Shown in pieces: positions 54,165-63,564 of a stretch of 64,000 nucleotides of DNA. The notes beneath the pieces were generated by a model. It was given only the letters and a program-made list of their open reading frames with translations, was not told the origin of the DNA and made no database searches. The translations under genes were made by a program, and so were the position numbers. The stretch covers positions 179,979 through 243,978 of the forward strand of contig NZ_JACPOF010000004.1 of assembly GCF_016185115.1 (NCBI RefSeq), given 5' to 3'. Origin of the DNA: Polaromonas sp. (GTDB lineage: Bacteria; Pseudomonadota; Gammaproteobacteria; Burkholderiales; Burkholderiaceae_C). Position 1 is the first letter of the stretch; each line of letters begins with the position of its first letter.

Positions 54165-54977
54165 ATGCATGATGGTCATGAAGCCAGTCCAGCGTCCGAA
54201 GAGGTCGTTGTGCGCAAGCGCCGCAAAGGCATATACATACTGCCCAATCTGTTTACCCTGGCCGCGCTGTTTGGCGGTTTTTACGCGATCGTCATGGCCA
54301 TGAATGGCCGTTTCGACCAGGCTGCCATCGGTGTCTTCTGCGCCATGGTGCTTGACAGCCTGGACGGCCGCATTGCGCGCATGACCAACACGCAAAGTGC
54401 CTTTGGCGAGCAAATGGACTCTCTATCGGACATGGTGTCGTTTGGTGCGGCGCCTGCGCTCATTGCATATGTGTGGGCATTGACCAGCCTGGGGCGCTGG
54501 GGCTGGATTGGCGCATTTGTTTATTGCGCCTGTGCAGCCTTGCGTCTTGCGCGCTTTAACGTCAACACCGGCGTGGTGGATAAAAGATTCTTCCAGGGCT
54601 TGCCCTCTCCGGCCGCCGCCGCGCTGGTCGCAGGGTTTATCTGGCTCATGACGGATGCGGGGATTGCGGGTTCGGAGGTGCGCTGGGTGACCTTCGCCCT
54701 GACCCTGTATGCCGGCCTCACCATGGTCACCAACGTGCCGTTTTACAGTTTTAAGGACATCAGCATGAAACGCAGCGTTCCGTTTGCCGTTATTGTGTTG
54801 ATAGCACTGGGCATAGCCGTGATCAATATTCACCCGCCGACGGTGATGTTTGGCCTGTTCATCCTGTATGGCCTGTCCGGTTATGTGGTGTATGGCTACA
54901 GAAAAGCCAAGGGTTTGCAAACCAGCGTGATCTCTACTTCAACCGATGAACCGGACGAGCGTGGACTTCACAAATAA
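54165..54977 (+). CDS. pssA: CDP-diacylglycerol-serine O-phosphatidyltransferase
   Basis: PssA makes phosphatidylserine, precursor of phosphatidylethanolamine. The 270-residue protein has the CDP-alcohol phosphotransferase motif DGRIARMTNTQSAFGEQMDS with DMVSFG, seven or so membrane segments and an N-terminal basic stretch (VVRKRRKGIYILPNLFTL). It is the membrane (type II) form. It lies between ilvC and leuA; its stop is 20 bp before the leu leader peptide. Confidence 0.97.
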   Translation: MHDGHEASPASEEVVVRKRRKGIYILPNLFTLAALFGGFYAIVMAMNGRFDQAAIGVFCAMVLDSLDGRIARMTNTQSAFGEQMDSLSDMVSFGAAPALIAYVWALTSLGRWGWIGAFVYCACAALRLARFNVNTGVVDKRFFQGLPSPAAAALVAGFIWLMTDAGIAGSEVRWVTFALTLYAGLTMVTNVPFYSFKDISMKRSVPFAVIVLIALGIAVINIHPPTVMFGLFILYGLSGYVVYGYRKAKGLQTSVISTSTDEPDERGLHK

Positions 54978-54996
54978 TTGTGATAGTATTTAAGGC

Positions 54997-55050
54997 ATGA
55001 ACAAGATTTCGCTAGCACTACTGCTATCTGCCAACGGGCGGAGACGGTAG
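54997..55050 (+). CDS. Leucine-rich leader peptide of the leuA operon
   Basis: A 17-codon frame encodes [17 protein letters not shown], with four Leu in five codons; three use CTA, a rare codon in a GC-rich genome. It precedes a terminator and leuA, the layout of an attenuation leader. No strong ribosome-binding site lies upstream (AAGG is 1 nt away), and TAGTAT at 54984-54989 would place transcription start close to the ATG. It was too short for routine ORF calling. Confidence 0.85.
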   Translation: MNKISLALLLSANGRRR

Positions 55051-55108
55051 CGCACGCGTTCACCAGATTCAACGGCCCGTATGCACCAGCAGCGGGCCGT
55101 TTTTCTTT
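55034..55108 (+). promoter_or_regulatory. leuA transcription attenuator
   Basis: The terminator stem is AACGGCCCG (55071-55079) with CGGGCCGTT (55093-55101) and TTTTTCTTT after it. ACGGGC (55034-55039), inside the leader ORF just past the Leu codons, is complementary to GCCCGT (55075-55080) and would form an antiterminator that removes the left terminator arm. A ribosome stalled on Leu codons leaves 55034 free (read-through); one reaching the stop at 55050 covers it (termination). Confidence 0.85.
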
Positions 55109-55154
55109 GGGCTGCTGGTTTCTTTCCACCACCCAGCCACTGAGAGACAAGATC

Positions 55155-56867
55155 ATGTTGAAAAATCCATCCAGCAAATATCGTGCATTTGCGCCAGTGC
55201 ACCTTGCAGACCGTATATGGCCTGATGCGGTGCTGACCCGGGCTCCCGTGTGGTGCAGCGTGGATCTGCGCGATGGCAATCAGGCGCTGATAGAGCCTAT
55301 GGATATCCCGCGCAAGCTCAAGATGTTCAAAGCCCTTGTGGAGATTGGCTTCAAGGAAATCGAAGTCGGTTTCCCGTCTGCCTCGCAGGTCGAGTTTGAT
55401 TTTCTCCGCAAACTGATTGATGACGGGCTGGTACCTGATGATGTCACCATACAGGTGCTGACCCAGGCCCGCGAACCGCTCATCCGCCGCACATTTGAGG
55501 CGCTGCAGGGCGCACGGCGAGTGATCGTCCATTTGTATAACGCCACCGCGCCGGTTATGCGAAAAGTGGTGCTGGGCCTCGACGAAGATGGCATTGTTGG
55601 ACTTGCAACCAGCCAGGCGCGGCTTTTCAACGAATTGGCTGCCGGGCAGCCTGAAACACAATGGACTTTCGAGTATTCACCAGAGATGTTTTCGGGGACT
55701 GAACTGGCTTTTTCCAAGCGTGTGGTTGATGCAGTCACGGACGTTTGGCAGGCGACACCCCGTAAAAAATGTATCGTAAACCTGCCATCGACGGTGGAGC
55801 ACTCAACGCCCAATATCTTCGCCGACATGATCGAGTGGATGCATCGCAACCTTGCACGCCGTGATTCCATCGTGTTGTCTGTCCATCCCCACAATGACCG
55901 CGGTACCGGCACTGCTGCTGGCGAGTTTGCAGTCATGGCTGGCGCTGACCGCCTTGAAGGCTGTCTCTTTGGCAACGGCGAACGGACTGGCAACCTTGAC
56001 CTGGTCAACGTTGCCCTCAATCTTTACACCCAGGGTGTAGACCCCCAGCTGGACTTCTCTGACATTGATGAAATCCGGCGCACGGTGGAGCATTGCAATC
56101 AGTTGCCCGTACATCCCCGCCATCCCTATGCCGGCGATCTTGTCTACACCTCGTTTTCCGGCTCTCACCAGGACGCCATTAAGAAGGCCCTTGCAGCCCG
56201 CAAGGATGGCGACATATGGGATATGCCCTATCTGCCGGTTGACCCGAAAGATCTCGGACGCAGTTATGAAGCCGTCATCCGCGTCAACAGCCAGTCTGGC
56301 AAAGGGGGAATCTCCTACCTGCTCGAAAGTGAATACGGCCTTGAGCTCCCGCGTCGCCTGCAGATTGAGTTCAGCCAGGTCGTCCAGGCGGTGATGGATA
56401 CCACGGGCAAGGAACTGACGGCGCAGGACCTGCATGACCTGTTTGAGCGCGAATATGGCGTGAGCACAACGCAAACACCGGCTCACCAGATTGGGACCTC
56501 CAGCGCGTCGCCGGACAAACCGGTCACACTGACGGCAGATGTGGATCTGGCCGGTCGCGCTGTCCGGATTCAGGGTTCCGGTACCGGTCCGATAGATGCA
56601 TTTGTGGACGGCCTGGGCAAGGCCACTGGTGAGACGGTTCGCGTACTGGACTACCATGAACACGCCATTGGCTCTGGTGCCCATGTGCAGGCTGTGGCAT
56701 ATCTCGAACTGCGGGTCGGTCAGCAGACGGTTTTTGGCGTTGGGCGTGACGCAAATATCGTGTCCGCTTCATTGAAAGCTATTATTTCGGGCCTGCAGCG
56801 TGCCCAGCGCGCTGGCACAACAACACGTACCCCACAAACACAGGAGTCAGCATGTCCGACAAATTAA
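55155..56867 (+). CDS. leuA: 2-isopropylmalate synthase, long (LeuA type 2) form
   Basis: This enzyme joins acetyl-CoA to 2-ketoisovalerate, the first step of leucine synthesis. The 570-residue protein begins [20 protein letters not shown] and has [38 protein letters not shown] and a C-terminal LeuA regulatory domain. This is the long form seen in Mycobacterium and many proteobacteria. It follows the leader-terminator region by 46 bp. Its last 16 nt overlap a second leuA gene of the other class. Confidence 0.96.
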   Translation: MLKNPSSKYRAFAPVHLADRIWPDAVLTRAPVWCSVDLRDGNQALIEPMDIPRKLKMFKALVEIGFKEIEVGFPSASQVEFDFLRKLIDDGLVPDDVTIQVLTQAREPLIRRTFEALQGARRVIVHLYNATAPVMRKVVLGLDEDGIVGLATSQARLFNELAAGQPETQWTFEYSPEMFSGTELAFSKRVVDAVTDVWQATPRKKCIVNLPSTVEHSTPNIFADMIEWMHRNLARRDSIVLSVHPHNDRGTGTAAGEFAVMAGADRLEGCLFGNGERTGNLDLVNVALNLYTQGVDPQLDFSDIDEIRRTVEHCNQLPVHPRHPYAGDLVYTSFSGSHQDAIKKALAARKDGDIWDMPYLPVDPKDLGRSYEAVIRVNSQSGKGGISYLLESEYGLELPRRLQIEFSQVVQAVMDTTGKELTAQDLHDLFEREYGVSTTQTPAHQIGTSSASPDKPVTLTADVDLAGRAVRIQGSGTGPIDAFVDGLGKATGETVRVLDYHEHAIGSGAHVQAVAYLELRVGQQTVFGVGRDANIVSASLKAIISGLQRAQRAGTTTRTPQTQESACPTN

Positions 56868-58390
56868 TCATTTTTGACACGACCTTGCGTGACGGTGAGC
56901 AGTCTCCCGGCGCATCCATGACGCGTGATGAGAAACTCCGCATTGCCCGGCAACTGGAGCGTCTGAAGGTTGATGTGATTGAGGCCGGATTTGCCGCCAG
57001 TTCCAACGGCGATTTTGAGTGTGTCAAAGCGATCGCCGAAGCCATCAAGGAGTCCACCATCTGCTCACTGGCCCGAGCTAATGATCGTGATATCTCGCGT
57101 GCCACTGATGCCCTGAAGCCGGCAAGATCTGCCCGGCTTCACATCTTTCTTGCGACCAGTGCGCTGCACATGGAAAAGAAGCTGCGCATGACCCCCGATC
57201 AGGTCTTTGAGCAGGCCAAACAGTCTGTACGCTTTGCGCGCAACCTGCTGGATGACATCGAATTCAGCCCCGAAGATGGCTATCGTTCAGACCCGGACTT
57301 CCTGTGCCGTGTGCTTGAGTCGGTCATCGCAGAAGGTGCCACGACGATTAACGTGCCCGATACGGTTGGTTATGCGATTCCGGAGCTTTATGGCAATTTC
57401 ATCAAGAATCTGCGGGAACGTATTCCCAACAGCGACAAGGCCGTATGGTCAGTGCATTGCCACAACGACCTCGGTATGGCCGTGGCCAATTCACTTGCCG
57501 GTGTCATGATCGGCGGTGCGCGCCAGGTGGAGTGCACGATCAACGGCCTCGGCGAGCGTGCCGGCAATTGTTCACTTGAAGAAATAGTGATGGCAGTCAA
57601 GACCCGCAAGGACTATTTCAATCTCTCCCTTGGCATCGATACCAAACACATTCTGGCCACGAGCCGCATGGTCAGCCAGACAACCGGTTTTGTCGTGCAG
57701 CCGAACAAGGCGGTGGTGGGGGCCAATGCTTTTGCCCATGCATCGGGCATTCATCAGGACGGCGTGCTCAAGGCTCGTGACACCTATGAAATCATGCGTG
57801 CCGAAGATGTAGGCTGGAGCGCCAACAAGATCGTGCTTGGCAAACTCAGCGGCCGCAATGCCTTCAAGCAGCGCCTGCAGGAACTCGGCGTTGCCATGGA
57901 AAGCGAAGCCGATGTCAACAGTGCCTTCATCAAGTTCAAGGACCTTGCCGATCGAAAGAGCGAGATATTTGACGAGGACATATTGGCGCTCGTCAGCGAC
58001 GAAAGCATCAGCCACGACAACGAGCAATACAGTTTTGTTTCCCTGTCCCAGCACAGCGAAACCGGGGAGCGCCCCCAGGCGAGTGTTGTTTTTACTGTGC
58101 TCGGCAAGGAGGTTAGAGGCCAGTCGGATGGAAACGGACCGGTGGATGCGTCACTCAAGGCGATTGAGTCACACGTGAAAAGCGGTGCCGAAATGGTGCT
58201 TTATTCCGTCAATGCCATCAGCGGATCGACGGAAAGCCAGGGCGAAGTAACAGTCCGGTTACAAAATAGCGGGCGCGTTGTGAATGGCGTGGGCTCGGAT
58301 CCCGACATTGTTGTGGCTTCCGCCAAAGCTTATCTCAGTGCTTTGAACAAGCTTCAAAGTAAAGCTGACAGGGTCGCTGCCCAGGGTTGA
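56852..58390 (+). CDS. leuA: 2-isopropylmalate synthase, short (LeuA type 1) form
   Basis: This is a second enzyme for the same reaction, of the E. coli-like class. The 512-residue protein begins [20 protein letters not shown] and has [47 protein letters not shown] and a C-terminal regulatory domain ([13 protein letters not shown] to the end). AGGAG lies before its ATG, inside the previous gene. The overlap with the type 2 gene means one transcript carries both. Differing feedback by leucine is a likely reason, not shown here. Confidence 0.97.
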   Translation: MSDKLIIFDTTLRDGEQSPGASMTRDEKLRIARQLERLKVDVIEAGFAASSNGDFECVKAIAEAIKESTICSLARANDRDISRATDALKPARSARLHIFLATSALHMEKKLRMTPDQVFEQAKQSVRFARNLLDDIEFSPEDGYRSDPDFLCRVLESVIAEGATTINVPDTVGYAIPELYGNFIKNLRERIPNSDKAVWSVHCHNDLGMAVANSLAGVMIGGARQVECTINGLGERAGNCSLEEIVMAVKTRKDYFNLSLGIDTKHILATSRMVSQTTGFVVQPNKAVVGANAFAHASGIHQDGVLKARDTYEIMRAEDVGWSANKIVLGKLSGRNAFKQRLQELGVAMESEADVNSAFIKFKDLADRKSEIFDEDILALVSDESISHDNEQYSFVSLSQHSETGERPQASVVFTVLGKEVRGQSDGNGPVDASLKAIESHVKSGAEMVLYSVNAISGSTESQGEVTVRLQNSGRVVNGVGSDPDIVVASAKAYLSALNKLQSKADRVAAQG

Positions 58391-58498
58391 GTTACAAATT
58401 TTGAAAATTAAGCTTTTAAATTCAAGTACTTGGCGATATCTCATGCCAAAACCTATGGTCAGGTAGGCCAAATCCCACTCATTTGACCCAGTTTTTAG

Positions 58499-58538
58499 AA
58501 AAGTCACGCAAGTTTTTGATATTGCGTGACTTTTTCTA
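58499..58538 (+). terminator. Terminator after the second leuA gene
   Basis: AAAAGTCACGCAA and TTGCGTGACTTTT pair over 10 nt, followed by TCTATTT. It lies 108 bp past the stop. Confidence 0.9.
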
Positions 58539-58591
58539 TTTGTATACACTCCAGCCCATGCGTTTAATTGCAACTACCAACAGGGGCGCCC

Positions 58592-59647
58592 ATGTCTAAA
58601 TTCGTTTTTAGTCGCACATTTCAAGTTTTTGGCTTGGTGGCTCTGTTTGCGGCGCTGAGCTTGCCATCGCCAGGGCACGCAGCAACAAAACGTGGTGCCA
58701 AGAAGGTGCAGATTACAAAAGTTGCAAGCTCCAAGAAAGTTGTGACACCCCGTAAGACGGCGCGCTTTGTGGTCGGCGCGAAACGCGGATCTGTTATCAG
58801 GGTTTCTGCGCCGGCTGTGCCGTCTTATGGACAGATGGCGGGCCTTCATTCCGCGCAGGATCCACTGGACTTGAAGTCAAGCGTGGCGTTGGTGATTGAC
58901 CAGGACACGCGTGAAGTCCTTTTCAGCAAGAATGACCGTGCCGTCCTTCCCATTGCATCCCTCACAAAGTTGATGACGGGCGTGATTGTCAGTGGTGCCA
59001 AGTTGCCGATGGACGAAGTCATCACGGTCACGCAGGATGATGTAGATACCGAAAAACACAGCAGTTCCCGATTGAAGGTGGGGACCTCGCTGACGCGTGG
59101 AGAACTGCTGCATCTTGCATTGATGTCCAGTGAAAATCGTGCTGCCCACGCCCTGGGCCGCACTTATCCCGGCGGCATGTCAGTGTTTGTGAGTCTCATG
59201 AATGCCAAAGCCAAGCTGCTGGGCATGAATGACACAAGCTATGCAGAGCCTACGGGGCTGTCCAGCCGCAATCAGTCGAGTGCCCAGGATCTGGCGACGC
59301 TTGTCGGCGCTGCCCACGGTGATCCCATGCTCCGCGAACTGACGACATCTCCCGGTTACCAGGTGGCGGTTGGAAGCCGTACCCTGCAGTACAACAATAC
59401 CAACCGGCTGGTCAAAAATCCTGAATGGGATATCGGCCTCCAGAAAACCGGCTACATCTCCGAAGCTGGCCAGTGCCTTGTCATGCAGACCAAAATTGCG
59501 GGTCGCAAGCTGATCATGGTGTTCCTGGACTCCGCAGGTAAATTAAGCCGTCTCGGTGATGCCGAGCGTGTTCGTCGCTGGGTCGAGGCCAATCCGGTTG
59601 CGGGCAAGGTCAATCTCAGTGCGTCGGCCAAGCAGGTCAACGGCTGA
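58592..59647 (+). CDS. D-alanyl-D-alanine endopeptidase (PbpG-like, S11 peptidase)
   Basis: These enzymes cut D-Ala-meso-DAP cross-bridges in peptidoglycan. The 351-residue protein has a signal peptide (to about residue 30), a basic linker (residues 33-70), then the penicilloyl-serine domain with Ser123-Leu-Thr-Lys126, Ser180-Glu-Asn182 and Lys285-Thr-Gly287. No C-terminal PBP5 domain or amphipathic anchor is present, which points to PbpG rather than DacA. The ATG at 58592 is preferred to a TTG at 58568. A terminator follows. Confidence 0.93.
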   Translation: MSKFVFSRTFQVFGLVALFAALSLPSPGHAATKRGAKKVQITKVASSKKVVTPRKTARFVVGAKRGSVIRVSAPAVPSYGQMAGLHSAQDPLDLKSSVALVIDQDTREVLFSKNDRAVLPIASLTKLMTGVIVSGAKLPMDEVITVTQDDVDTEKHSSSRLKVGTSLTRGELLHLALMSSENRAAHALGRTYPGGMSVFVSLMNAKAKLLGMNDTSYAEPTGLSSRNQSSAQDLATLVGAAHGDPMLRELTTSPGYQVAVGSRTLQYNNTNRLVKNPEWDIGLQKTGYISEAGQCLVMQTKIAGRKLIMVFLDSAGKLSRLGDAERVRRWVEANPVAGKVNLSASAKQVNG

Positions 59648-59668
59648 AAAACAGGCCACGTCCCATTA

Positions 59669-59696
59669 AAAAACCGGCTGAGGCCGGTTTTTTTGT
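59669..59696 (+). terminator. Terminator between pbpG-like and iclR-like genes
   Basis: AAAACCGGC and GCCGGTTTT pair over TGAG with A- and T-rich flanks, so it can end both convergent genes. Confidence 0.92.
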
Positions 59697-59708
59697 GTCC
59701 TGATCGCG

Positions 59709-60488
59709 CTATCGCGGTTTGTACCCCAGCGCGGTAGATATCTCGGCGGCGGTTGCCTGCAATTTCGGTAACCAGTGCTCGTCAAGCCGGTCTGCGGGCG
59801 CGGAAATCGACAGGCCCGCCACCAGATTGTTCTGGTCGTCATAGATGCCTGCAGCCATGCAGCGAACGCCCAGCTCAAGCTCTTCGTTGTCCCGGGCAAT
59901 GCCGTATTGCCGCGCCTTGGAGAGTTCGCGTTCAAGCACCGGCAATTGCGTGATGCTGTTTTTTGTTTGCCCTGAAAGTCCGGTACGCGTTGCATAAGAC
60001 CTCAGGCGCTGAGGATCGTCAAATGCGAGAAACAGCTTGCCGACCGATGTGAGGTGTAGCGGTGCCCGCCCACCAATGGCGCGCACGACCTGCATGCCCG
60101 AGCGTTCACTGAAGGCGCGCTCTACGTAAATGATTTCATCGCCCTGGCGCATGCTGAGGTTCACCGGCTGCTGCGTCAGCTTGTGCAGTTCACGCATGGG
60201 CGCCAGCGCAGCGTCGCGCACATTAAGCCTCGCCTTGACCAGATTTCCAAGTTCCAGCAGGCGCATCCCCAGGCGGTAATTTCCTGCAACCGGTCTATCA
60301 ACAAACCGGCCTGTTGCGAGGTCGTTAAGTATGCGGTGCGCGGTGGACGGGTGGAGGCCGGATTTCTCGCTGATTTCCTTGAGCGACATCGCTTCTTCAC
60401 GATGGGCCAGAATTTCCAGCAAGGTAAACATCCGCTCTATAACCTGGACGGTGGGGGTTGCAGGAAGTGCACTATCAGACTTTTTCAT
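59709..60488 (-). CDS. IclR-family transcriptional regulator
   Basis: This 259-residue regulator has an N-terminal winged helix (LLEILAHREEAMSLKEISEK, then SGLHPSTAHRILNDLATGRF) and a C-terminal effector domain. VGKLFLAFDDP, GIARDNEELELGVRCMAAGI and VAGLSISAPADRL are its landmarks. The effector and targets are unknown, and no catabolic operon is adjacent; the nearest genes are the N-degron pair on the same strand and a peptidoglycan enzyme. Confidence 0.95.
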   Translation of the reverse strand: MKKSDSALPATPTVQVIERMFTLLEILAHREEAMSLKEISEKSGLHPSTAHRILNDLATGRFVDRPVAGNYRLGMRLLELGNLVKARLNVRDAALAPMRELHKLTQQPVNLSMRQGDEIIYVERAFSERSGMQVVRAIGGRAPLHLTSVGKLFLAFDDPQRLRSYATRTGLSGQTKNSITQLPVLERELSKARQYGIARDNEELELGVRCMAAGIYDDQNNLVAGLSISAPADRLDEHWLPKLQATAAEISTALGYKPR

Positions 60489-60572
60489 ATGCAGGCTTTC
60501 TGCTTATGATTTTATCCTATGAAATTACGCTGCACCTGCTGGTTGGCGGCTTTCACTGCTGTGTGCAAGTGG

Positions 60573-61316
60573 TCAGTCCTCGCGGGCCGCTATCCATTCA
60601 TCATTAACCCGTATCTGGTGCGGCCTGAATCCCGCCTTGTAGTTCATTTTCTGGCTTTCAGCGATCCAGTAACCGAGGTAAACATAGGGCAGTTCCAGCC
60701 GTTTGGCCTGCTCTATCTGCCACAACACGCCGTAGTTGCCATAGCTGGCCCTGGCATCCGGCTCGTAGAAGGTGTACACGGCAGAAATCCCGTCTTCAAG
60801 CACATCCAGGATGGACACCATTTTCAGGGCCCCGGGTTCGCCGTTGGAAAGCGTCTCGCGAAATTCCACAAGCCGTGAGTTCACCCGGCTTTGCAGCAGG
60901 AACTGCGTGTACTGGTCAATACTGTCGTGGTCCATGCCCCCACCGGCATGCCGGCCGGTCTGGTAACGCAGGTAAAGCTCATAGTGTTCAGGGATGAAGC
61001 AAAGCTTGAGCACCCTTGCCGTCAGTGTCTTGTGACGATTCCAGGCGCGGCGCTGGCTGCGGTCTGGCTGGAAATCATTCACCGGAACCCGCAGCGGCAC
61101 GCAGGCCTGGCAGCCATCGCAATAAGGGCGGTAAGTGAACATTCCGCTGCGCCGGAAACCGTTGGCAACCAGTTCTGAGTACGCGTCGTTATGAATCAGG
61201 TGGCTGGGGGTGGCGACCTGCGACCGGGCCTGCTTGCCCGGCAAATAACTGCAGGGGTAGGGCGCTGTGGCGTAGAACTGCAGGGTTTGCAGCGGCAGGT
61301 CTTTGAGGTGCGTCAC
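60573..61316 (-). CDS. bpt: Aspartate/glutamate leucyltransferase (Bpt)
   Basis: Bpt adds Leu to proteins with N-terminal Asp or Glu, marking them for ClpS/ClpAP. The 247-residue protein has the N-terminal Cys cluster YPCSYLPG with [20 protein letters not shown], and the GNAT-like C-terminal part with YFY-type blocks ([30 protein letters not shown]). Its ATG overlaps the aat stop by 4 nt (ATGA). Together they supply both bacterial N-degron transferases. Confidence 0.96.
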   Translation of the reverse strand: MTHLKDLPLQTLQFYATAPYPCSYLPGKQARSQVATPSHLIHNDAYSELVANGFRRSGMFTYRPYCDGCQACVPLRVPVNDFQPDRSQRRAWNRHKTLTARVLKLCFIPEHYELYLRYQTGRHAGGGMDHDSIDQYTQFLLQSRVNSRLVEFRETLSNGEPGALKMVSILDVLEDGISAVYTFYEPDARASYGNYGVLWQIEQAKRLELPYVYLGYWIAESQKMNYKAGFRPHQIRVNDEWIAARED

Positions 61317-62092
61317 GGTGGCTTTGTGGTCTGCTTTGTAGTCCGTATTGACAGTAATTCGTTCCAGTATACGGGGTCAAATCGCCAGACAGGGGCGGCT
61401 TTACCGACCGTATTACCAAGATGCGTGACGAAATCCCCGCGGTCCATTTCCGCAGCCCCCAGCGATGCAAGGTGTCTTGTGTTTTGCTGGCAATCAATCA
61501 TGGCTATGTCACTCACCCTGCAAAAGGCGACCAGCGCCGCCAGGGCGATTTTTGATGCATCGGTGCGGTGCGCAAACATGGATTCACCAAACACCATCCC
61601 GCCGAGATTCACGCAATACAGGCCACCCGCCAGTTCGCCATCGATCCATGTTTCCACGCTGTGCGCATGGCCGGTCTTGTGCAGGGCGATGTAGGCGTCC
61701 ACCATGGAGGGCAATATCCATGTGCCGGGTTGCCCCTCGCGCGGCTTGCTCGCGCAGCTGCGAATGACCTCACCAAAGCAGCTGTCAAACCTCACCTCGC
61801 AAGCTGCGTCGTTACGGAAATTGTTCAATGTCTTGCGCAGTGAGCGATGCATCCTGAAATGCCGTGTTTCCAGCACCATGCGTGGGTCGGGGGACCACCA
61901 GAGCACGGGCTGGCCTTCACTGAACCACGGGAATATCCCGCGTGAATACGCGTCAACAAGGGTCGGCACATCAAGTATTGCGCCTGCAGCAAGCAACCCG
62001 GGCGCAGGCGTGGTGTGGCCCCATGCCTGGTTTGTGGAGGGGAATTCTTGCCCGGCATCAAGCCAGGGCAGAGGAGGTGTGGGCTTTGCCAT
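61313..62092 (-). CDS. aat: Leucyl/phenylalanyl-tRNA-protein transferase
   Basis: Aat adds Leu or Phe to N-terminal Lys or Arg of proteins. The 259-residue enzyme has [59 protein letters not shown] and [16 protein letters not shown], all family landmarks. The start at 62092 ([11 protein letters not shown]) is chosen over a longer frame. It leads the aat-bpt unit, and tRNA-Asn lies 130 bp upstream on the same strand. Confidence 0.96.
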   Translation of the reverse strand: MAKPTPPLPWLDAGQEFPSTNQAWGHTTPAPGLLAAGAILDVPTLVDAYSRGIFPWFSEGQPVLWWSPDPRMVLETRHFRMHRSLRKTLNNFRNDAACEVRFDSCFGEVIRSCASKPREGQPGTWILPSMVDAYIALHKTGHAHSVETWIDGELAGGLYCVNLGGMVFGESMFAHRTDASKIALAALVAFCRVSDIAMIDCQQNTRHLASLGAAEMDRGDFVTHLGNTVGKAAPVWRFDPVYWNELLSIRTTKQTTKPP

Positions 62093-62223
62093 TGATTTGC
62101 CGCAAGGTGCCATCACACCAGCGAATGCAAATGGTAGTCGAGCCACTGAGGTTTGGCCTTGCCCAAATGCCGTTCCCAAGTAAAAAGGCCCGTGCAGCAA
62201 TGCACGGGCCTTCGTCTTGTTGG

Positions 62224-62299
62224 TGGCTCCTCAACCTGGGCTCGAACCAGGGACCTACGGATTAACAGTCCGGCGCTCTACCAACTGAGCTATTGAGGA
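62224..62299 (-). tRNA. tRNA-Asn (anticodon GTT)
   Basis: The 76-nt minus-strand gene starts TCCTCAATAGCTCAGTTGGT, has the anticodon loop CTGTTAA, the T arm GGTTCGAGCC and ends with an encoded CCA. The acceptor TCCTCAA pairs with TTGAGGA. Confidence 0.98.
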
Positions 62300-62329
62300 A
62301 TACAGCCTAAGATTATAGCGTTTATTTCT

Positions 62330-63367
62330 TCACTTCCCGGCTTGCCTGGGTTGTGCGGTTGATCCTCGCAGAATGATCGTCGGTTGCAGCACCACTGATT
62401 CGGGTGCGCGGTCCGGTGACGCAATATGCTCGAGCAGCACGCGGGCAGCCTGAGCGCCCATCTCGCGATGCTGTATGCGCACCGTTGTCATGGGTGGTGA
62501 CACCATGTCCATGAGCGGCATGTCGTTGTGGCCTATCACGGACACATCGCGCGGACATGAAAGGTTCATGCCCTGTAGTGCGTCGTAACAGCCAAGGGCC
62601 AGCAGATCATTGGATGCAACGATGGCGGTGATATCGGGTGCTTTTGCGAAAAGCTTTTCACACCCCGACTTGCCGGCTTCGCGCGAATAACCTGTGCAAT
62701 TGACGATGCTGCCTGCGGGCAACCCGGCCTCACGCATGGCCGCTACAAAACCGGCGCGCCGTACAAAACCGGTTGACAGGTTCTGGGGGCCAGCAAGATG
62801 CGCAATATGCCTGTGCCCCAGCGAGACCAGGTGCTGTACTGCCAGTTGTGTACCCAGCCGGTCATCGTTGACGACCATTGACAGCTCGCGTGCGTCGGCT
62901 CCGCGATTAACCAGAACAAAGGGCACACGTTGCTCGATGCAGCGTGCCACCAGAAGGTCGTCCCGAGCGGCAGTCGCAATGATGAGTCCGTCCACCCGCC
63001 GGGCCAGCATCTGCTCGAATACTTCTGCCTGCGAGGCCGCATCGCCGTCGGCATTGGCCACCAGAGCCACACATCCGGCTGCACGCAATGTTTCCTCTAT
63101 GCCCTTGACGATGGGGGGGAAGACCGGATTGGTGATGTCAGGCAAAAGAACGCCTACCGCACCCGATCTGCGCGTGCGCAAGGCAGCGGCCAGCTGGTTG
63201 GGCCTGTAGCCCAGAGCCTGCGCCGTAGCCTCGACACGCTTGACCACGGCGTCGCTGATGAGGGCGCGTTTTTTGGGGTCGAGTGCCCGCGAAACGGTAG
63301 AGCGGTCTACGCCTGCCTTCAGTGCGACCTGTGTGATGGTGACGTTTTTGCTGGGGATGTCGCGCAT
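62330..63367 (-). CDS. LacI-family transcriptional regulator
   Basis: This 345-residue repressor has the N-terminal HTH (VTITQVALKAGVDRSTVSRA) with a hinge helix (GYRPNQLAAAL) and a periplasmic-binding-like effector domain (GAVGVLLPDITNPVFPPIVK, ALGCYDALQGMNL, SVIGHNDMPLMDMVSPPMTT). The HTH has Asp-Arg-Ser, unlike the Tyr-Gln-Thr of LacI, so operator choice differs. It diverges from a reductase gene with a palindromic operator-like site between (63480-63493), so it probably controls that gene. Confidence 0.95.
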   Translation of the reverse strand: MRDIPSKNVTITQVALKAGVDRSTVSRALDPKKRALISDAVVKRVEATAQALGYRPNQLAAALRTRRSGAVGVLLPDITNPVFPPIVKGIEETLRAAGCVALVANADGDAASQAEVFEQMLARRVDGLIIATAARDDLLVARCIEQRVPFVLVNRGADARELSMVVNDDRLGTQLAVQHLVSLGHRHIAHLAGPQNLSTGFVRRAGFVAAMREAGLPAGSIVNCTGYSREAGKSGCEKLFAKAPDITAIVASNDLLALGCYDALQGMNLSCPRDVSVIGHNDMPLMDMVSPPMTTVRIQHREMGAQAARVLLEHIASPDRAPESVVLQPTIILRGSTAQPRQAGK

Positions 63368-63478
63368 GGTCCTATTGTTACAAGAATCAGATGCTGCTCC
63401 TTTGCGTGCCGTAGGGCCACTTTCTCATGGTTCCGAAATGCATGCGGGAAAGCACCAATCCCGCCAGTTAAAAAATCT

Positions 63479-63507
63479 TTGCAATCGGTTGCATAAACGG
63501 ATATATT
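63479..63507 (+). promoter_or_regulatory. Promoter and LacI-type operator for the reductase gene
   Basis: TTGCAA (63479-63484) and TATATT (63502-63507) are 17 bp apart. The palindrome TGCAATCGGTTGCA (63480-63493), with a central CG as in LacI-family operators, overlaps the -35. The divergent regulator gene starts at 63367. Confidence 0.7.
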
Positions 63508-63564
63508 CTCATCATGAACAGGCCTGCGGTAGGTCGTTCGCTGAAAAGAAATCATTGGAGTGAT

